Source of the DNA: an uncultured Oscillospiraceae bacterium
Lineage (GTDB): Bacteria > Bacillota > Clostridia > Oscillospirales > Oscillospiraceae
Length of the DNA: 64,000 nucleotides
Reading direction: 5' to 3'
NCBI GenBank assembly: GCA_947627735.1
Contig: CANQXG010000003.1
Span: 47,813-111,812 of the forward strand
Shown: positions 28,595 through 38,289 of the stretch, in pieces
Numbering within the stretch: the first letter of the stretch is position 1
Layout of the letters: the number at the start of each line of letters is the position of its first letter
Notes under the pieces: generated by a model
The model's database searches: none
What the model was told of the DNA's origin: nothing
Seen by the model: the letters and a program-made list of their open reading frames with translations, nothing else
Translations under genes and position numbers: made by a program

Positions 28595-30390
28595 TTAGAA
28601 TTGCAGTTGACCGTACAGGCAGGCCGCAAGGGCACAAACGATGCCCATGAGGATAGCGCCCAGCCAGATGTTGCCAGTCTTGCGATACAGATAGGTGTTG
28701 CCTGCGCCGCCGATAAACATGCCAGCCGGCATGCCCCACAGGCGGGTGATATCAGTCTTCCAGCTTGCAAGTGCTACGGCATCGGTCCCAAGGTGAATCT
28801 GAATGGCGTTTTCTATGATGACCATGATGGTGATACCGGCTGTTGCCAGCAGGCCGTTGAAAACTACCGCGATAGCAGTATCAAGCCATTCTTTACCTGT
28901 GGAGGGCAGGCGCCGCTCCACGTTCATGCCCACAGAGGCGATGGCGAAGCAGATGATCCAGACGATGATGAAGGGAATGTAGTATATGAACTTTACGGCC
29001 GGTATCGGCTTGAACCCAAAGAACAGGCAATAGAAATCAGTGCCAAGTACGCCGCCCTGAATGGCAAGATAGGTCCAGCCCACAGTCGCAGTGATCACAG
29101 CCAACAGAAACGCTTTACCGATCAGTGCCCAATCCAGTCCCTTGCTGCCCTCGGAAGTCAGACCGTAATCACGGATGGTGGCGTTGAACTTTTTCTTGCC
29201 CCAGACCTTGTGGAACAGGCCGAACATCAGCAGGCCGAACAGGTTCAGCGCGAGGACCACTGCCAGTGCGATCGTAGTATATTTCATGCGAAAGATCGGT
29301 GTGTTAGGTCCTTTTGTACCACCAAATAGATTCACTAGTCCAAAAGCGCCTGTATACAGACACAGGACCGGGAAGAGCAGCGCGGCGCTGATACTGATGC
29401 ACAGGTCTTTTCCGCGCATACCCACGTTGCGAGGCATAGGCTGTTTGATCTTTGCAAAGGCGGGCACCTGCTCGATGAGCATCAGAGCAAACAGCGCCAT
29501 CGTGGCGACGAAGACCATCATGCCGATGAGACCCATGGCGTCCTTCCATTTCCAAACCTGATTATTAGCATCGATGGGATTGGGGACGTCAAAGGATTTC
29601 TGCGTAAAGTCCAAAAGGGCTGCGATGTGATCGCTGTTGACGAACGCGCCCTCGTGTATCTGGCCGGGGATCTCCACCAGCATGTTGGCGTTGCCTTCTT
29701 CAAAGGAGCCATACACTTGGCCGGGTACGAGTTCCTCGTCCTCTTCCATGGTGCCGTTCTTGACGAATAAGGCTTTAGTAGCCTCCCGATACATGTTGAG
29801 TTCGTTCAGCTTATCTGCCAGGCCATTCAATATCAAGGTATTTCCGCTGTATACCTGCTCCAACTCACCCATGCTTCTGCATCCGCCGTCGGAAAGCATG
29901 GCCACAGTGGGATTATACCGTATGGACATATTTGCTACTATGTTGCCACCCAGGGAGTGGCCGGAGGTGCACCAGCGGTCCGTATCCACGAAGGGCAGGC
30001 CAACAAAGTACTTGGTAAACAAATCGGGGACCATGTTATTGCCGTACTCGCTCTTGTACTGCGAGTTGCCGGAACCAAGGTTGTCCACAGACAGCACGAC
30101 CGTGCCGCGGCGGGAGAACTCCACAGCCCAAGACTCGTGGTGCGGGCGTTACCGGAGTTGCCGTGGTACATCATGATGCCAGGCGCCGGGGTCTCATTCG
30201 TAGCGTTTTTGGGCACATACATCAGCGCGCTGTACTGCAGTCCGTCATCGCCGACTAAATAAATTCTTGTGATCTTTACATTTCCCCAGCCAGTAACGAT
30301 GCCCCAGTTGAGAATAGAGCAGAGGATCAGCACTACCAGTGCAATGAGGAACGCGCGGGTCGCCACATTTTTTGCTTTCGGTGTACTCAT
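28595..30390 (-). CDS. Alpha/beta hydrolase with a C-terminal multi-pass membrane domain (one frameshift near 30140)
   Basis: About 598 residues when repaired. The N-terminus (MSTPKAKNVATRAFLIALVVLI) is a membrane anchor. The alpha/beta hydrolase core has the oxyanion-side MMYHGNSGNAR, the nucleophile GHSLGG, and a histidine candidate in PGQIHEGAFV. From about residue 270 there are roughly nine hydrophobic segments. The first 85 codons are in another frame: one extra C near 30136-30143 gives a continuous NARHHESWAVEFSRRG. It is the last gene of the dehydratase operon, 49 bp after the previous stop, so it may act on an ester or thioester of the same pathway or at the membrane. The substrate is unknown. 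Confidence 0.7.
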
Positions 30391-30439
30391 GTTTCAGCCT
30401 CTCTTTCTTTCGTTTTGATTTATTCTTTCCTCCGCCCCG

Positions 30440-31561
30440 TCAGGCGGTCAGGGTATCGCGCAATGTCTCCAGCATGGTGCGGGCCTGGCCGTAGTTCACC
30501 ATCTGCCGGTCCACCTCGATCTGGACCATGGGCAGTCCCGCCGCGTCGCATGCCTTCTTGATAAGGGGAGCGTCGAACTCCTCCGGGTCGCAGAACTTGG
30601 TCAGCAGCATCACCACCGCCTTCGCGCCGCTGTCCTTCGCCAGCCGGACGATGTGCTCCACCTGTCGCTTTTGCGGGTCATAGAGCACCGAGCAGCAGTC
30701 CATGGCCTGGAATTTCCGCGCCAGCCGCTCCAGGGGCGCGCCGCCCTCGGGGGTGTCGGTGCGGTACTGGCGGCTCTCGGCGGCCACGTCGTCCGCCGCC
30801 ACGGTGAAGCCGTACTCGTCCAGCAGCGCCGTGATGCCCGGCGCATCGGCCAGGACGCCGGTGGTGACGACGGGGAGCTTTTTCGGCCCGACGACCGCCT
30901 CCCGCAGCGCCGCCAGCAGCTCCGTCACCCACGCGGTGTGCTCGGCCTTGTCCATGAACCAGGCGCTCTTGAACACGGCGGACCGCTGGGCGGCGCTCAC
31001 CTCCGGGTGGGCGGCCAGGACCTTCGCCAGCTCGCGCATGGCCCGGTCATGGTCATTATACACCCGGATGGCTTCCTCCAGCCGCTCTTCCTCAAAGACC
31101 GCCCCGGTGGCGGCCTCCAGATCGCGGATGAGGCGCTCATAGCCGGCCAGGATGAAGTCCCGGGCGTAGTCCGGCGTCCGGTTCTGGGGCCAGGTCATGG
31201 GGATGAAGGGGATGGAGGGGACGGCGTATTTCCAGTTCTGGCCCAGGACCTTCAGGCTGTCGCACAGGGAGGGGATCACGATGGCGCTGGCGCCCTCGTA
31301 GGCCCCGGCCATGCCCAGCTCCACGATGCTCTGAACGATGGAGCAGAGGAACGCGGGGAAGTATTCCTTGCTCCGCCGCAGCTCCATGTCGCCGCCCCAG
31401 GCGCCCATGGGGACGAGGCCCATGGCGTAGATGATCTCCTCGGGCGTATACACGGGAGCGGTGAGCACCACCTTCCGGCCCTGGGCCAAGTGGCCCTTCA
31501 GCTGTCCCGCCGGGTCTTTCGCCACGGCCTCAAAGCGGGACAGATGTTCCTGCACGGTCAT
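30440..31561 (-). CDS. 2-hydroxyacyl-CoA dehydratase subunit (HgdB/HadC/FldC-type)
   Basis: 373 residues, start MTVQEHLSRFEAVAKD at 31561 with GGAGGCG upstream. The 2-hydroxyacyl-CoA dehydratase D-family fold is shown by YTPEEIIYAMGLVPMGAWGG, PSLCDSLKVLGQNW, and a later CDPEEFDAP segment; cysteines at these places are candidates for [4Fe-4S] ligands. With its partner subunit it removes water from an (R)-2-hydroxyacyl-CoA by a ketyl-radical mechanism after ATP-driven electron injection by the activator. It is separated from the upstream subunit gene by one base. It is oxygen-sensitive as a family. The natural substrate cannot be told from sequence. Confidence 0.9.
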   Translation of the reverse strand: MTVQEHLSRFEAVAKDPAGQLKGHLAQGRKVVLTAPVYTPEEIIYAMGLVPMGAWGGDMELRRSKEYFPAFLCSIVQSIVELGMAGAYEGASAIVIPSLCDSLKVLGQNWKYAVPSIPFIPMTWPQNRTPDYARDFILAGYERLIRDLEAATGAVFEEERLEEAIRVYNDHDRAMRELAKVLAAHPEVSAAQRSAVFKSAWFMDKAEHTAWVTELLAALREAVVGPKKLPVVTTGVLADAPGITALLDEYGFTVAADDVAAESRQYRTDTPEGGAPLERLARKFQAMDCCSVLYDPQKRQVEHIVRLAKDSGAKAVVMLLTKFCDPEEFDAPLIKKACDAAGLPMVQIEVDRQMVNYGQARTMLETLRDTLTA

Positions 31562-31562
31562 G

Positions 31563-32798
31563 TCACATCGCCTCCTTCCGTGCTTCCATGATCTCCATAA
31601 GGCCCTGGACGCGGGTGTCATACTGGGCCTCGGAGAAGTTGCGGGGGTCAGCCTGATCGCCGTCGAAGCTGACCACAGGTATGTCGCACGCCTGGCCGAT
31701 CTGCCGGCTCATCTCCGCCATGAACCCGCTCCAGAGCTTGCAGCTGCGGTTGGTGTGGACCAGCAGCCCCTCCACATGGTTGTCCCGGCACAGCTTGATC
31801 CGCTTGTCCCGGCTCAGCTCCAGATTGATGGCGTTGGGCACCCGGCAGTAGGCCCGGCACATGTCGTCAAAGTCCTTGTAGATGAAGCCGAACGCGTCGG
31901 CATAGATGGTGGTCACCATGTTGATGCCCCGGCTCTTCAGCCCTGTGGACGTCACCCGCAGCCAGGGCCAGCAGGCGATGCCCTCGAACATGATCCGGTA
32001 CTTCTCCTCCGCCCGGAAGGTGGACACGCCCTTTTCGTGATTGTCCTCGTACTCCTTCAGCAGCGTTTCCATGGCCTCGGCGGCCTCCTTCTTGCCCCGG
32101 GCCGTGACCATGACGGCCATGTGGTTGAGAAGGTCGAAGCCGTTGAAGGGGGAGGGCTCATACCGGGCGCAGGCCGTGGCCGCCAGCCACGCCCGGCTGG
32201 TGCGACCGGAGTACTCCATGACCTCCCGGTATCTCTCGTCGCTCCACTTCTTGCCGGTGAGCGCCTCCAGCTGATGGATCGCGTCCCAGAACTGGGCCTT
32301 CACATAGGCCAGCTCTCCGTCGGAGACCTCATAGTCCGGGTTGAAGGGGATGTCGATCATGATGAGGGGGATGTTCAGCTCCCGGGACAGGTTCTCGTAC
32401 CACTTTATCATGCAGTTGCAGATGTTGTTGCAGCACAGCACGAAATCGGGCATGGGCACGTTCTGCTCCGGGGCGTCCTTGATCTTGGCGTAGGCCAGGC
32501 TGATGCGGGCATAGGCGCAGATGTCGTTGGAATAGCCGTCCGCCTCGCTGATCTCGCAGAGCCTCGCGCCGCCGCCCCGGGCGGCTATGCCGGCGGCCTG
32601 GTTCTCGGGGTAGACCACCGCCAGGCCCAGCGTTTCCGGTATCTCCACCGGGAAGTTGCTGGCGCACCAGCCCACCGGCTCGCCCCGGTCCTTGGCCGCC
32701 TGGGCGTCGGAATAGGCCTTCGCGGCGATCTGGCCCAGCTTGTATTTTGCGGAGTTGGGGTCGGGGGGCGGACGGTGCTTTTTGATCTCCTCAGACAT
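31563..32798 (-). CDS. 2-hydroxyacyl-CoA dehydratase subunit (HgdA/HadB/FldB-type)
   Basis: 411 residues. The second ATG (MSEEIKKHRPPP, 32798) is preferred because AAAGGAGG is 8 bases before it; the first ATG at 32804 is too close. Signature features: GWCASNFPVEIPETLGLAVVYPEN, ICAYARISLAY, CNNICNCMIKWYENL and TNRSCKLWS. These contain the conserved cysteines that ligate a [4Fe-4S] cluster in the catalytic subunits of the HgdA/HadB/FldB group. It pairs with the next gene to form the dehydratase heterodimer. Order activator-subunit-subunit matches hadIBC and fldIBC of Clostridia. Confidence 0.92.
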   Translation of the reverse strand: MSEEIKKHRPPPDPNSAKYKLGQIAAKAYSDAQAAKDRGEPVGWCASNFPVEIPETLGLAVVYPENQAAGIAARGGGARLCEISEADGYSNDICAYARISLAYAKIKDAPEQNVPMPDFVLCCNNICNCMIKWYENLSRELNIPLIMIDIPFNPDYEVSDGELAYVKAQFWDAIHQLEALTGKKWSDERYREVMEYSGRTSRAWLAATACARYEPSPFNGFDLLNHMAVMVTARGKKEAAEAMETLLKEYEDNHEKGVSTFRAEEKYRIMFEGIACWPWLRVTSTGLKSRGINMVTTIYADAFGFIYKDFDDMCRAYCRVPNAINLELSRDKRIKLCRDNHVEGLLVHTNRSCKLWSGFMAEMSRQIGQACDIPVVSFDGDQADPRNFSEAQYDTRVQGLMEIMEARKEAM

Positions 32799-32822
32799 AG
32801 GCATGACCTCCTTTATATAACG

Positions 32823-33596
32823 TCACGTTGCCTTTTTATATGCGTATATGGCCGCGCCCACCGCGCCGAAAAGCTGCGCGTCCGGGCTGACGAGGATCGG
32901 CTCGCCCAGTTCGGCCTCCAGCGCGGCGCGGACGCCGTCGTTCCGGGCCACGCCGCCGCTCATGCACACCGCCGGGACCACGCCCAGCCGCTTCACCAGC
33001 GCCGCCGTCCGGCCAGCCACCGAGGCGCATATGCCCGCGGCCAAGGCGTCCATATCCACGCCGCCGGCCAGCAGACTGATGACCTCGCTCTCGGCAAAGA
33101 CCGTACACGTGCTGGATACTGCCGCTGCGCTCTCTGCACGGACGGCCCGGCTGCCCAGTTCATCCAGAGGTATCTGCAGCACGGAGGCCATCACGTCCAG
33201 GAACCGGCCCGTTCCGGCGGCGCACTTGTCGTTCATCATAAAGTTCCGCATCCGGCCCTCCCCGACCAGGGAGATGACCTTGGCGTCCTGGCCGCCGATG
33301 TCCACCACCGTACGTACCTGTGGGAAAGCGGCATGGGCGCCCAGGGCGTGGCACGTCAGTTCGCTGGCCTGCATGCCGGCCTGCTCGCACCGGGTCCGGC
33401 CATAGCCGGTGGCGGCCACCGCCGCCATGTCCTCCAGCGCAAGACCCGCGTCCTTCAATACGCCGTCCAGCGCTTCCGCCGGACCCTTCGTTCCGATCCC
33501 GCCCAGAGCAAGAGATGCCGCCAGCTTCTCCGCGCCGTCCCGGAGCACCGCGCATTTGGAGGTGGTAGACCCGATGTCGATGCCCAGGGTGTACAT
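32823..33596 (-). CDS. 2-hydroxyacyl-CoA dehydratase activator (ATPase, HgdC/HadI/FldI-type)
   Basis: 257 residues of the ASKHA BadF/BadG family: GIDIGSTTSKCAV (phosphate 1), DIGGQDAKVISL (phosphate 2), and MSGGVARNDGV (adenosine loop). Two conserved cysteines, NDKCAAGTGRFLD and SSTCTVFAESEVI, bind the bridging [4Fe-4S] cluster of the homodimer. It hydrolyses ATP to push one electron into the dehydratase. First gene of the leftward operon, with an ACTGG...TACCAGT operator overlapping its -10. Length and motifs are canonical. Confidence 0.95.
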   Translation of the reverse strand: MYTLGIDIGSTTSKCAVLRDGAEKLAASLALGGIGTKGPAEALDGVLKDAGLALEDMAAVAATGYGRTRCEQAGMQASELTCHALGAHAAFPQVRTVVDIGGQDAKVISLVGEGRMRNFMMNDKCAAGTGRFLDVMASVLQIPLDELGSRAVRAESAAAVSSTCTVFAESEVISLLAGGVDMDALAAGICASVAGRTAALVKRLGVVPAVCMSGGVARNDGVRAALEAELGEPILVSPDAQLFGAVGAAIYAYKKAT

Positions 33597-33617
33597 AGGC
33601 TGTGCCTCGCTTTCTAT

Positions 33618-33658
33618 ACTGGTATTACCAGTTTACTTGGCAATCCAGTCGTTGTCAA
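33618..33658 (-). promoter_or_regulatory. Promoter of the dehydratase operon with GntR-type operator
   Basis: Minus strand TTGACA (complement of 33653-33658), 17-bp spacer, TAAACT (complement of 33630-33635). The palindrome ACTGGTATTACCAGT at 33618-33632 overlaps the -10, the same geometry as at the two GntR genes. Confidence 0.75.
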
Positions 33659-33754
33659 GAGATTGACAAGTGTCGTTTTCGACAAAATAACGGTAAAAAA
33701 TTTATTCAATCTGGAGAAACACAGCGATTTTCACAACAAAACAGAGAATCATAG

Positions 33755-33783
33755 TTGACTTAGTTAACTAGGTATGGTAAAAA
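33755..33783 (+). promoter_or_regulatory. Candidate promoter of the CoA-transferase/Etf operon
   Basis: TTGACT (33755-33760), 17-bp spacer, TAAAAA (33778-33783). The spacer contains the palindrome TAGTTAACTA. The 33.60-33.91 kb gap otherwise holds the two GntR-type operators and no gene. Confidence 0.45.
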
Positions 33784-33847
33784 TGTTATAGAAATATCAA
33801 GGCGACCAGGGCAGTTTTTTTGTGAGGCGCCTTTTTCTTTCTTTCAT

Positions 33848-33862
33848 ATTGGTCTTACCAGT
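33848..33862 (+). promoter_or_regulatory. GntR-type operator ahead of the CoA-transferase gene
   Basis: ATTGGTCTTACCAGT, 13-14 of 15 positions shared with the operators at 26149, 27014 and 33618. It lies 50 bp before the start codon at 33912, either over a weak CATATT -10 (33845-33850) or as a downstream roadblock to the promoter at 33755. Confidence 0.7.
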
Positions 33863-33911
33863 AAACCAGATCAATCTCGCTTCATTCTATAAAAAATAAG
33901 GAGGTCATTCC

Positions 33912-35156
33912 ATGAACGAGTATTTTCCCCGTCCGCTGGAGGGGGTAAAGGTGGTAGAACTGGCCACCTTCATCGCCGCGCCCTCCTGCGGCCGCTATCT
34001 GGCCGACCTGGGCGCACAGGTCATCAAGGTGGAATCTCTCTCTGGCGATCCCTATCGGGGCACCGCCATCAATGAGGGGCGCCCCACCGGCGATCTGGAG
34101 AATACCAGCTTCGATCTGGATAACGCCGGGAAGCAGGACATCTGCCTGAACACGAAAAGTCCTGAGGGCCGGGAGGTCCTGGAAAAGCTGATCTCCCAGT
34201 GCGACATCTTCATCACCAACGTCCGCTATAAGTCCCTCATCAAGTCCGGCCTGGATTATGAGACGCTGAAGGCCAAGTATCCCAAGCTTGTCATGGGCTA
34301 CGTCACCGGCTACGGGGAGGAGGGTCCGGACAAGGATCTGCCCGGCTTTGATTTCACCGCGTTTTTCGCCCGGGGCGGCATCTCCGGCACCCTGTTTGAC
34401 AAGGACGCCTCCCCCATGCTCTCCATCCCGGGCTTCGGCGATCACCCGGTGGGCATGTATCTTGCCAGCGGGCTGCTGGCCGCCCTGTACCGGGCCAGCC
34501 GCACCGGCAAGGGGGATATGGTGACCGTGAGCCTGCTGCACAGCGCCATATGGTCCGTTTCCACCATGCTCCAGGCGGCCCAGTACGGCCAGCCGGCCTC
34601 CCGCTATCCCATGAGCCGCAAGGACATCGCAAACCCGCTCAACGGCATCTTCAAGACCAGCGACGACCGCTGGGTGCAATTCGCCTCTCCCGCCTATGAC
34701 GCCATGTACGCCCGCTTCGTCACGGCGCTGGGCCTGCCGGAGCTGGCGGCCGACGAGCGGTTCTTCCCCCAGGCGAATCTCCAGTCCCATCTCCATGCGT
34801 TTTATGACATCCTGGTTTCCACGGTGGCCGGCAAGACGCTTGCCCAGTGGTGTGATATCTTCAAGGCGGCGGATATCCCCTACGCCGTGGCGCAGACCTG
34901 GGACGAACTGCTGGAGGACCCCCAGGCGTGGGCTGCTCACTGCTTCTATAAGTATCACTATCCCACCGGCGCGGAGCGCACCATGGTCCGACCGCCGGTC
35001 CTGTTCCACGATACGCCCCTGGCCGAACCCAAGAGGGGTCCCTATCAGGGCGAGCAGACGGAGCAGATCCTCTCCGGCCTTGGCTATGACAAGGAGCAGG
35101 TCGACGCCCTGCTGGCCACCGGCGCCGCCGGGCATCCCGCGCCGAGAGCACACTGA
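33912..35156 (+). CDS. Class III (CaiB/BaiF) acyl-CoA transferase
   Basis: 414 residues. LEGVKVVELATFIAAPSCGRYLADLGA at the N-terminus and GYGEEGPDKDLPGFDFTAFFARGG near residues 136-160, where the aspartate of PGFDFTA corresponds to the acyl-anhydride-forming Asp of family III CoA-transferases. The HadA (2-hydroxyisocaproate) and FldA (phenyllactate) transferases of Clostridia belong to this family and are encoded with the same partners found here. It probably moves CoA from the product acyl-CoA to the incoming 2-hydroxy acid. First gene of the rightward operon; AAGGAGG precedes the ATG. Confidence 0.92.
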   Translation: MNEYFPRPLEGVKVVELATFIAAPSCGRYLADLGAQVIKVESLSGDPYRGTAINEGRPTGDLENTSFDLDNAGKQDICLNTKSPEGREVLEKLISQCDIFITNVRYKSLIKSGLDYETLKAKYPKLVMGYVTGYGEEGPDKDLPGFDFTAFFARGGISGTLFDKDASPMLSIPGFGDHPVGMYLASGLLAALYRASRTGKGDMVTVSLLHSAIWSVSTMLQAAQYGQPASRYPMSRKDIANPLNGIFKTSDDRWVQFASPAYDAMYARFVTALGLPELAADERFFPQANLQSHLHAFYDILVSTVAGKTLAQWCDIFKAADIPYAVAQTWDELLEDPQAWAAHCFYKYHYPTGAERTMVRPPVLFHDTPLAEPKRGPYQGEQTEQILSGLGYDKEQVDALLATGAAGHPAPRAH

Positions 35157-35190
35157 TCTATAAACGATTTGGATACAAGGAGGAATCGAT

Positions 35191-36333
35191 ATGATCCTGG
35201 ACGCAAAGCATGAGATGCAGCGCAAGCTGTTCCGCCAGTTCGCGGAGAATGAGTTCACCAAGGAACTGCAGGACGAGCTGGACCAGACCGGCGAATTTAA
35301 CTGGGACATCCACCGCAAGATGGCCAAGTACGGCTTCATGGGCTGCAAGATCCCCGTGGAGTACGGCGGCCAGGGGGCGGATTATCTGACCTATGCCCTC
35401 ATGGTGGAGGAGCTGGCCCGGGTGGACTCCGTGCTGTCTATCTACGCCAATACCTCCAACTCCCTGGGCGGCGGCCCGCTGATGCTGGCCGGCAGCGAGG
35501 AGCAGAAAAAGAAATATCTTCCCCCCATCGCCAGCGGGGAGAAGATCCTGGTGTTCGCTCTGACCGAGCCGGGCGCCGGCTCCGACGCCGGCGGCACCGT
35601 CACCACCGCCGTGCCTGACGGGGACGACTTCATCCTCAACGGCCGCAAGTGCTTCATCTCCGGCGCGCCCGTGGCCGACTGGGTGGTGGTCTTTGCCAAG
35701 ACCGACCTGAAGGCCAAGGGTTCCAAGGGCATCTCCATGTTCATCGTGGACATGAAGCTCCCCGGCGTGTCCTGCGGCTCTCACGAGAAGAAGATGGGCA
35801 TCAACGGCTATCCCACCTGCGATGTAGTGCTGGAGGACGTGCGTGTGCCCAAGGACTGCCTGGTAGGCCCCCTGCACAAGGGTTTCCAGTACGCCATGAA
35901 GACCCTGGACGGCGGCCGTCTGGGCATGGCGGCTCAGGCCGTGGGCGTGGCCCAGAGCTGCCTGGATGAGGCCGTCAAGTACGCCAAGGAGCGCAAGCAG
36001 TTCGGCAAGCGCATCGCCGACTTCCAGGGCATCAGCTTTATGATCGCCGAGATGGCCACCGAGGTGGAGGCCGCCCGGCAGCTGGTCTATCACGCCGCCG
36101 TGCTGAAAGACGCGGGCAAGGATGCCACGTCCGCCTGCTCCATGGCCAAGTTCTTCGCCGCCGAGACCGCCAACCGCTGCGCCTACAAGGCCGTGCAGAT
36201 CCACGGCGGCTATGGCTACATCAAGGACTATAAAGTAGAGCGGCTGTACCGGGACGCCCGCATCTGCAGCATCTATGAGGGCACCAGCCAGGTCCAGGAA
36301 ATGGTCATCGCCAACGGGCTTTTGAAGAAATAA
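35191..36333 (+). CDS. Acyl-CoA dehydrogenase (AcdB/Bcd-like)
   Basis: 380 residues, full-length flavoprotein. Contains FALTEPGAGSDAGG and KCFISGAPVADW (FAD/substrate loops), ERKQFGKRIADFQGISFMIAEM, and RLYRDARICSIYEGTSQVQ, in which the glutamate of YEG is the catalytic base. In this operon it most likely runs in the reductive direction, turning the enoyl-CoA made by the dehydratase into a saturated acyl-CoA with electrons from EtfBA, as AcdB does in reductive leucine fermentation. Genes for both Etf subunits follow directly. GGAGG site upstream. Confidence 0.95.
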   Translation: MILDAKHEMQRKLFRQFAENEFTKELQDELDQTGEFNWDIHRKMAKYGFMGCKIPVEYGGQGADYLTYALMVEELARVDSVLSIYANTSNSLGGGPLMLAGSEEQKKKYLPPIASGEKILVFALTEPGAGSDAGGTVTTAVPDGDDFILNGRKCFISGAPVADWVVVFAKTDLKAKGSKGISMFIVDMKLPGVSCGSHEKKMGINGYPTCDVVLEDVRVPKDCLVGPLHKGFQYAMKTLDGGRLGMAAQAVGVAQSCLDEAVKYAKERKQFGKRIADFQGISFMIAEMATEVEAARQLVYHAAVLKDAGKDATSACSMAKFFAAETANRCAYKAVQIHGGYGYIKDYKVERLYRDARICSIYEGTSQVQEMVIANGLLKK

Positions 36334-36348
36334 GGAGGGTCAGAACAC

Positions 36349-37149
36349 ATGAAGATCATCGTGACAGTCAAACAGGTCCCCGACACCTCCGGCAAGGTGG
36401 CGGTGAATCCGGACGGCACGCTGGACCGTGCCTCCATGCAGACCATCATCAACCCCGACGACATGAACGCCGTGGAGGCCGCCCTGACCCTGAAGGACCA
36501 GCTGGGCTGCAAGGTCGTGGCCTTCACCATGGGTCCCCCTCCCGCCGAGGGGATGCTCCGGGAGCTGATGGCCATGGGCGTGGATGAGGGCGTGCTCATC
36601 TCCGGCCGCGAGTTCGGCGGCTCCGACACCTACGCCACCAGCCAGATCGTCGCCGCCGGCATCGACACCTACGGCGTGGACCAGGACGACATCATCTTCT
36701 CCGGCCGTCAGGCCATCGACGGCGACACGGCCCAGGTAGGCCCCCAGATCGCCGAGAAGCTGCATCTGCCGCAGGTATCCTATGCCGGCGAGATCAAGAG
36801 GGACGGCAGCAGTCTTATCGTCAAGAGGATGCTGGAGGACGGCTATATGCTGGTCAAGGTCCAGACCCCCTGCCTCATCACCTGCGTCAAGGAACTCAAC
36901 GAACCCCGCTATATGACCGTGCGCGGCATCGAGGAGTGCTTCTCGAAACCCCTCACCGTTATGAGCTATGAGACCTTGAAGGATCACCCCCTCATCGATC
37001 CGACCACCATCGGCCTGAAGGGCTCCCCCACCAACATCTATAAGTCCTTCACCCCGCCACAGAAGGGCATTGGCGTGATGCTGGAAGGCGACGGAAAGGA
37101 TACCACCGATAAGCTGGTGGGCATCCTGAGCGCCAAGCACATCATCTGA
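36349..37149 (+). CDS. etfB: Electron transfer flavoprotein subunit beta
   Basis: 266 residues. MKIIVTVKQVPDTSGKVAVNPDGTLDR, NPDDMNAVEAAL and SGRQAIDGDTAQVGPQIAE are standard EtfB nucleotide-binding features. In Clostridia, Etf partners of acyl-CoA dehydrogenases can bifurcate electrons from NADH to ferredoxin and the enoyl-CoA; whether this one does cannot be read with confidence. It lies 15 bp after the acyl-CoA dehydrogenase and 18 bp before etfA. Confidence 0.95.
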   Translation: MKIIVTVKQVPDTSGKVAVNPDGTLDRASMQTIINPDDMNAVEAALTLKDQLGCKVVAFTMGPPPAEGMLRELMAMGVDEGVLISGREFGGSDTYATSQIVAAGIDTYGVDQDDIIFSGRQAIDGDTAQVGPQIAEKLHLPQVSYAGEIKRDGSSLIVKRMLEDGYMLVKVQTPCLITCVKELNEPRYMTVRGIEECFSKPLTVMSYETLKDHPLIDPTTIGLKGSPTNIYKSFTPPQKGIGVMLEGDGKDTTDKLVGILSAKHII

Positions 37150-37167
37150 CAGGAAGGAGAAGATAAC

Positions 37168-38289
37168 ATGGCTGAGATTTTTAACAGTGCCGATACCGCC
37201 GCTTTCAAGAATGTTTGGGTCTTCTGTGAGCAGCGCCAGGGAAAGATGATGTCCACCACCTTTGAGCTGATCTCCGAGGGCAGGAAGCTGGCCGACGAGC
37301 TGGGCGTGGAGCTTTGCGGCATTCTGCTGGGCGACGATGTGGACGGCATCGCCGGCGAACTGGGCGGTTACGGCGCCGATAGGGTGTACGTGTACAATAG
37401 CCCGCTTTTGAAGAACTACACCACAGACGCATACACCAAGGTGGTCGTGGACGCGGTCCAGGCCATCAAGCCCGAGATCCTGCTGTTCGGCGCGTCCAAT
37501 ATCGGCCGTGACCTGGCGCCCCGGTGCGCCGCCCGGCTGCACACCGGCCTTTGCGCCGACTGCACCCACCTGGACGTGGACCTGAACGGCTATGTGGAAT
37601 TTCTGCGCACCGGCTCCTCTCTGGATGTGGACAACACCAATTTCGAGAGCAAGCAGTTCGACGTGAACACCAATCTGAAGATGACCCGCCCCGCCTTTGG
37701 CGGCCATTTGATGGCGACCATTGTTTGCCCCCGCTTCCGTCCCGCCATGGCCACGGTCCGGCCCGGCGTCATGAAGCGCGGCGCCTATGATGAGGCCAAG
37801 GCCAAGGCCGTGGAGATCGTGCATCCCGTCTTTGAGCTGTCCGTCGCGGATGTGAAGACCGAGGTCCTGGACGTGGTGAAGGCCGCCAAGAAGCTGGTGG
37901 ACCTGATCGGCGCGGATTATATCGTCTCCGTGGGCCGAGGCATCGCCAAGGATGTGGAGGGCGGCATCAAACTGGCCGAGGAGCTGGCCGCAGAGCTTGG
38001 CGGCGTGGTGGGTTCGTCCCGTGCCGTGGTGGATGCCGGCTGGCTCAGCGCCGATCACCAGGTGGGACAGACCGGCAAGACCGTGCATCCCAAGGTCTAT
38101 ATCGCCCTGGGCATCTCCGGCGCCATCCAGCACAAGGCGGGCATGCAGGACTCCGAGTGCATCATCGCCGTGAACAAGAACGACGGCGCGCCCATCTTTG
38201 AGATCGCCGATTACGGCATCTGCGGCGATCTGTTCAAGGTGGTCCCTGAGCTGATCGAATCGGTGAGGGCCGCCAAGGCTGCCAAATAA
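37168..38289 (+). CDS. etfA: Electron transfer flavoprotein subunit alpha
   Basis: 373 residues. N-terminal alpha/beta domain (WVFCEQRQGKMMSTTFELISEG), then the C-terminal FAD domain with GSSRAVVDAGWLSADHQVGQTG, VYIALGISGAIQHKAGMQDS and IIAVNKNDGAPIFEIADYGI, all standard for EtfA. It forms the heterodimer with EtfB and exchanges electrons with the acyl-CoA dehydrogenase of the same operon. Last enzyme gene of the rightward operon before the transporter. Confidence 0.96.
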   Translation: MAEIFNSADTAAFKNVWVFCEQRQGKMMSTTFELISEGRKLADELGVELCGILLGDDVDGIAGELGGYGADRVYVYNSPLLKNYTTDAYTKVVVDAVQAIKPEILLFGASNIGRDLAPRCAARLHTGLCADCTHLDVDLNGYVEFLRTGSSLDVDNTNFESKQFDVNTNLKMTRPAFGGHLMATIVCPRFRPAMATVRPGVMKRGAYDEAKAKAVEIVHPVFELSVADVKTEVLDVVKAAKKLVDLIGADYIVSVGRGIAKDVEGGIKLAEELAAELGGVVGSSRAVVDAGWLSADHQVGQTGKTVHPKVYIALGISGAIQHKAGMQDSECIIAVNKNDGAPIFEIADYGICGDLFKVVPELIESVRAAKAAK

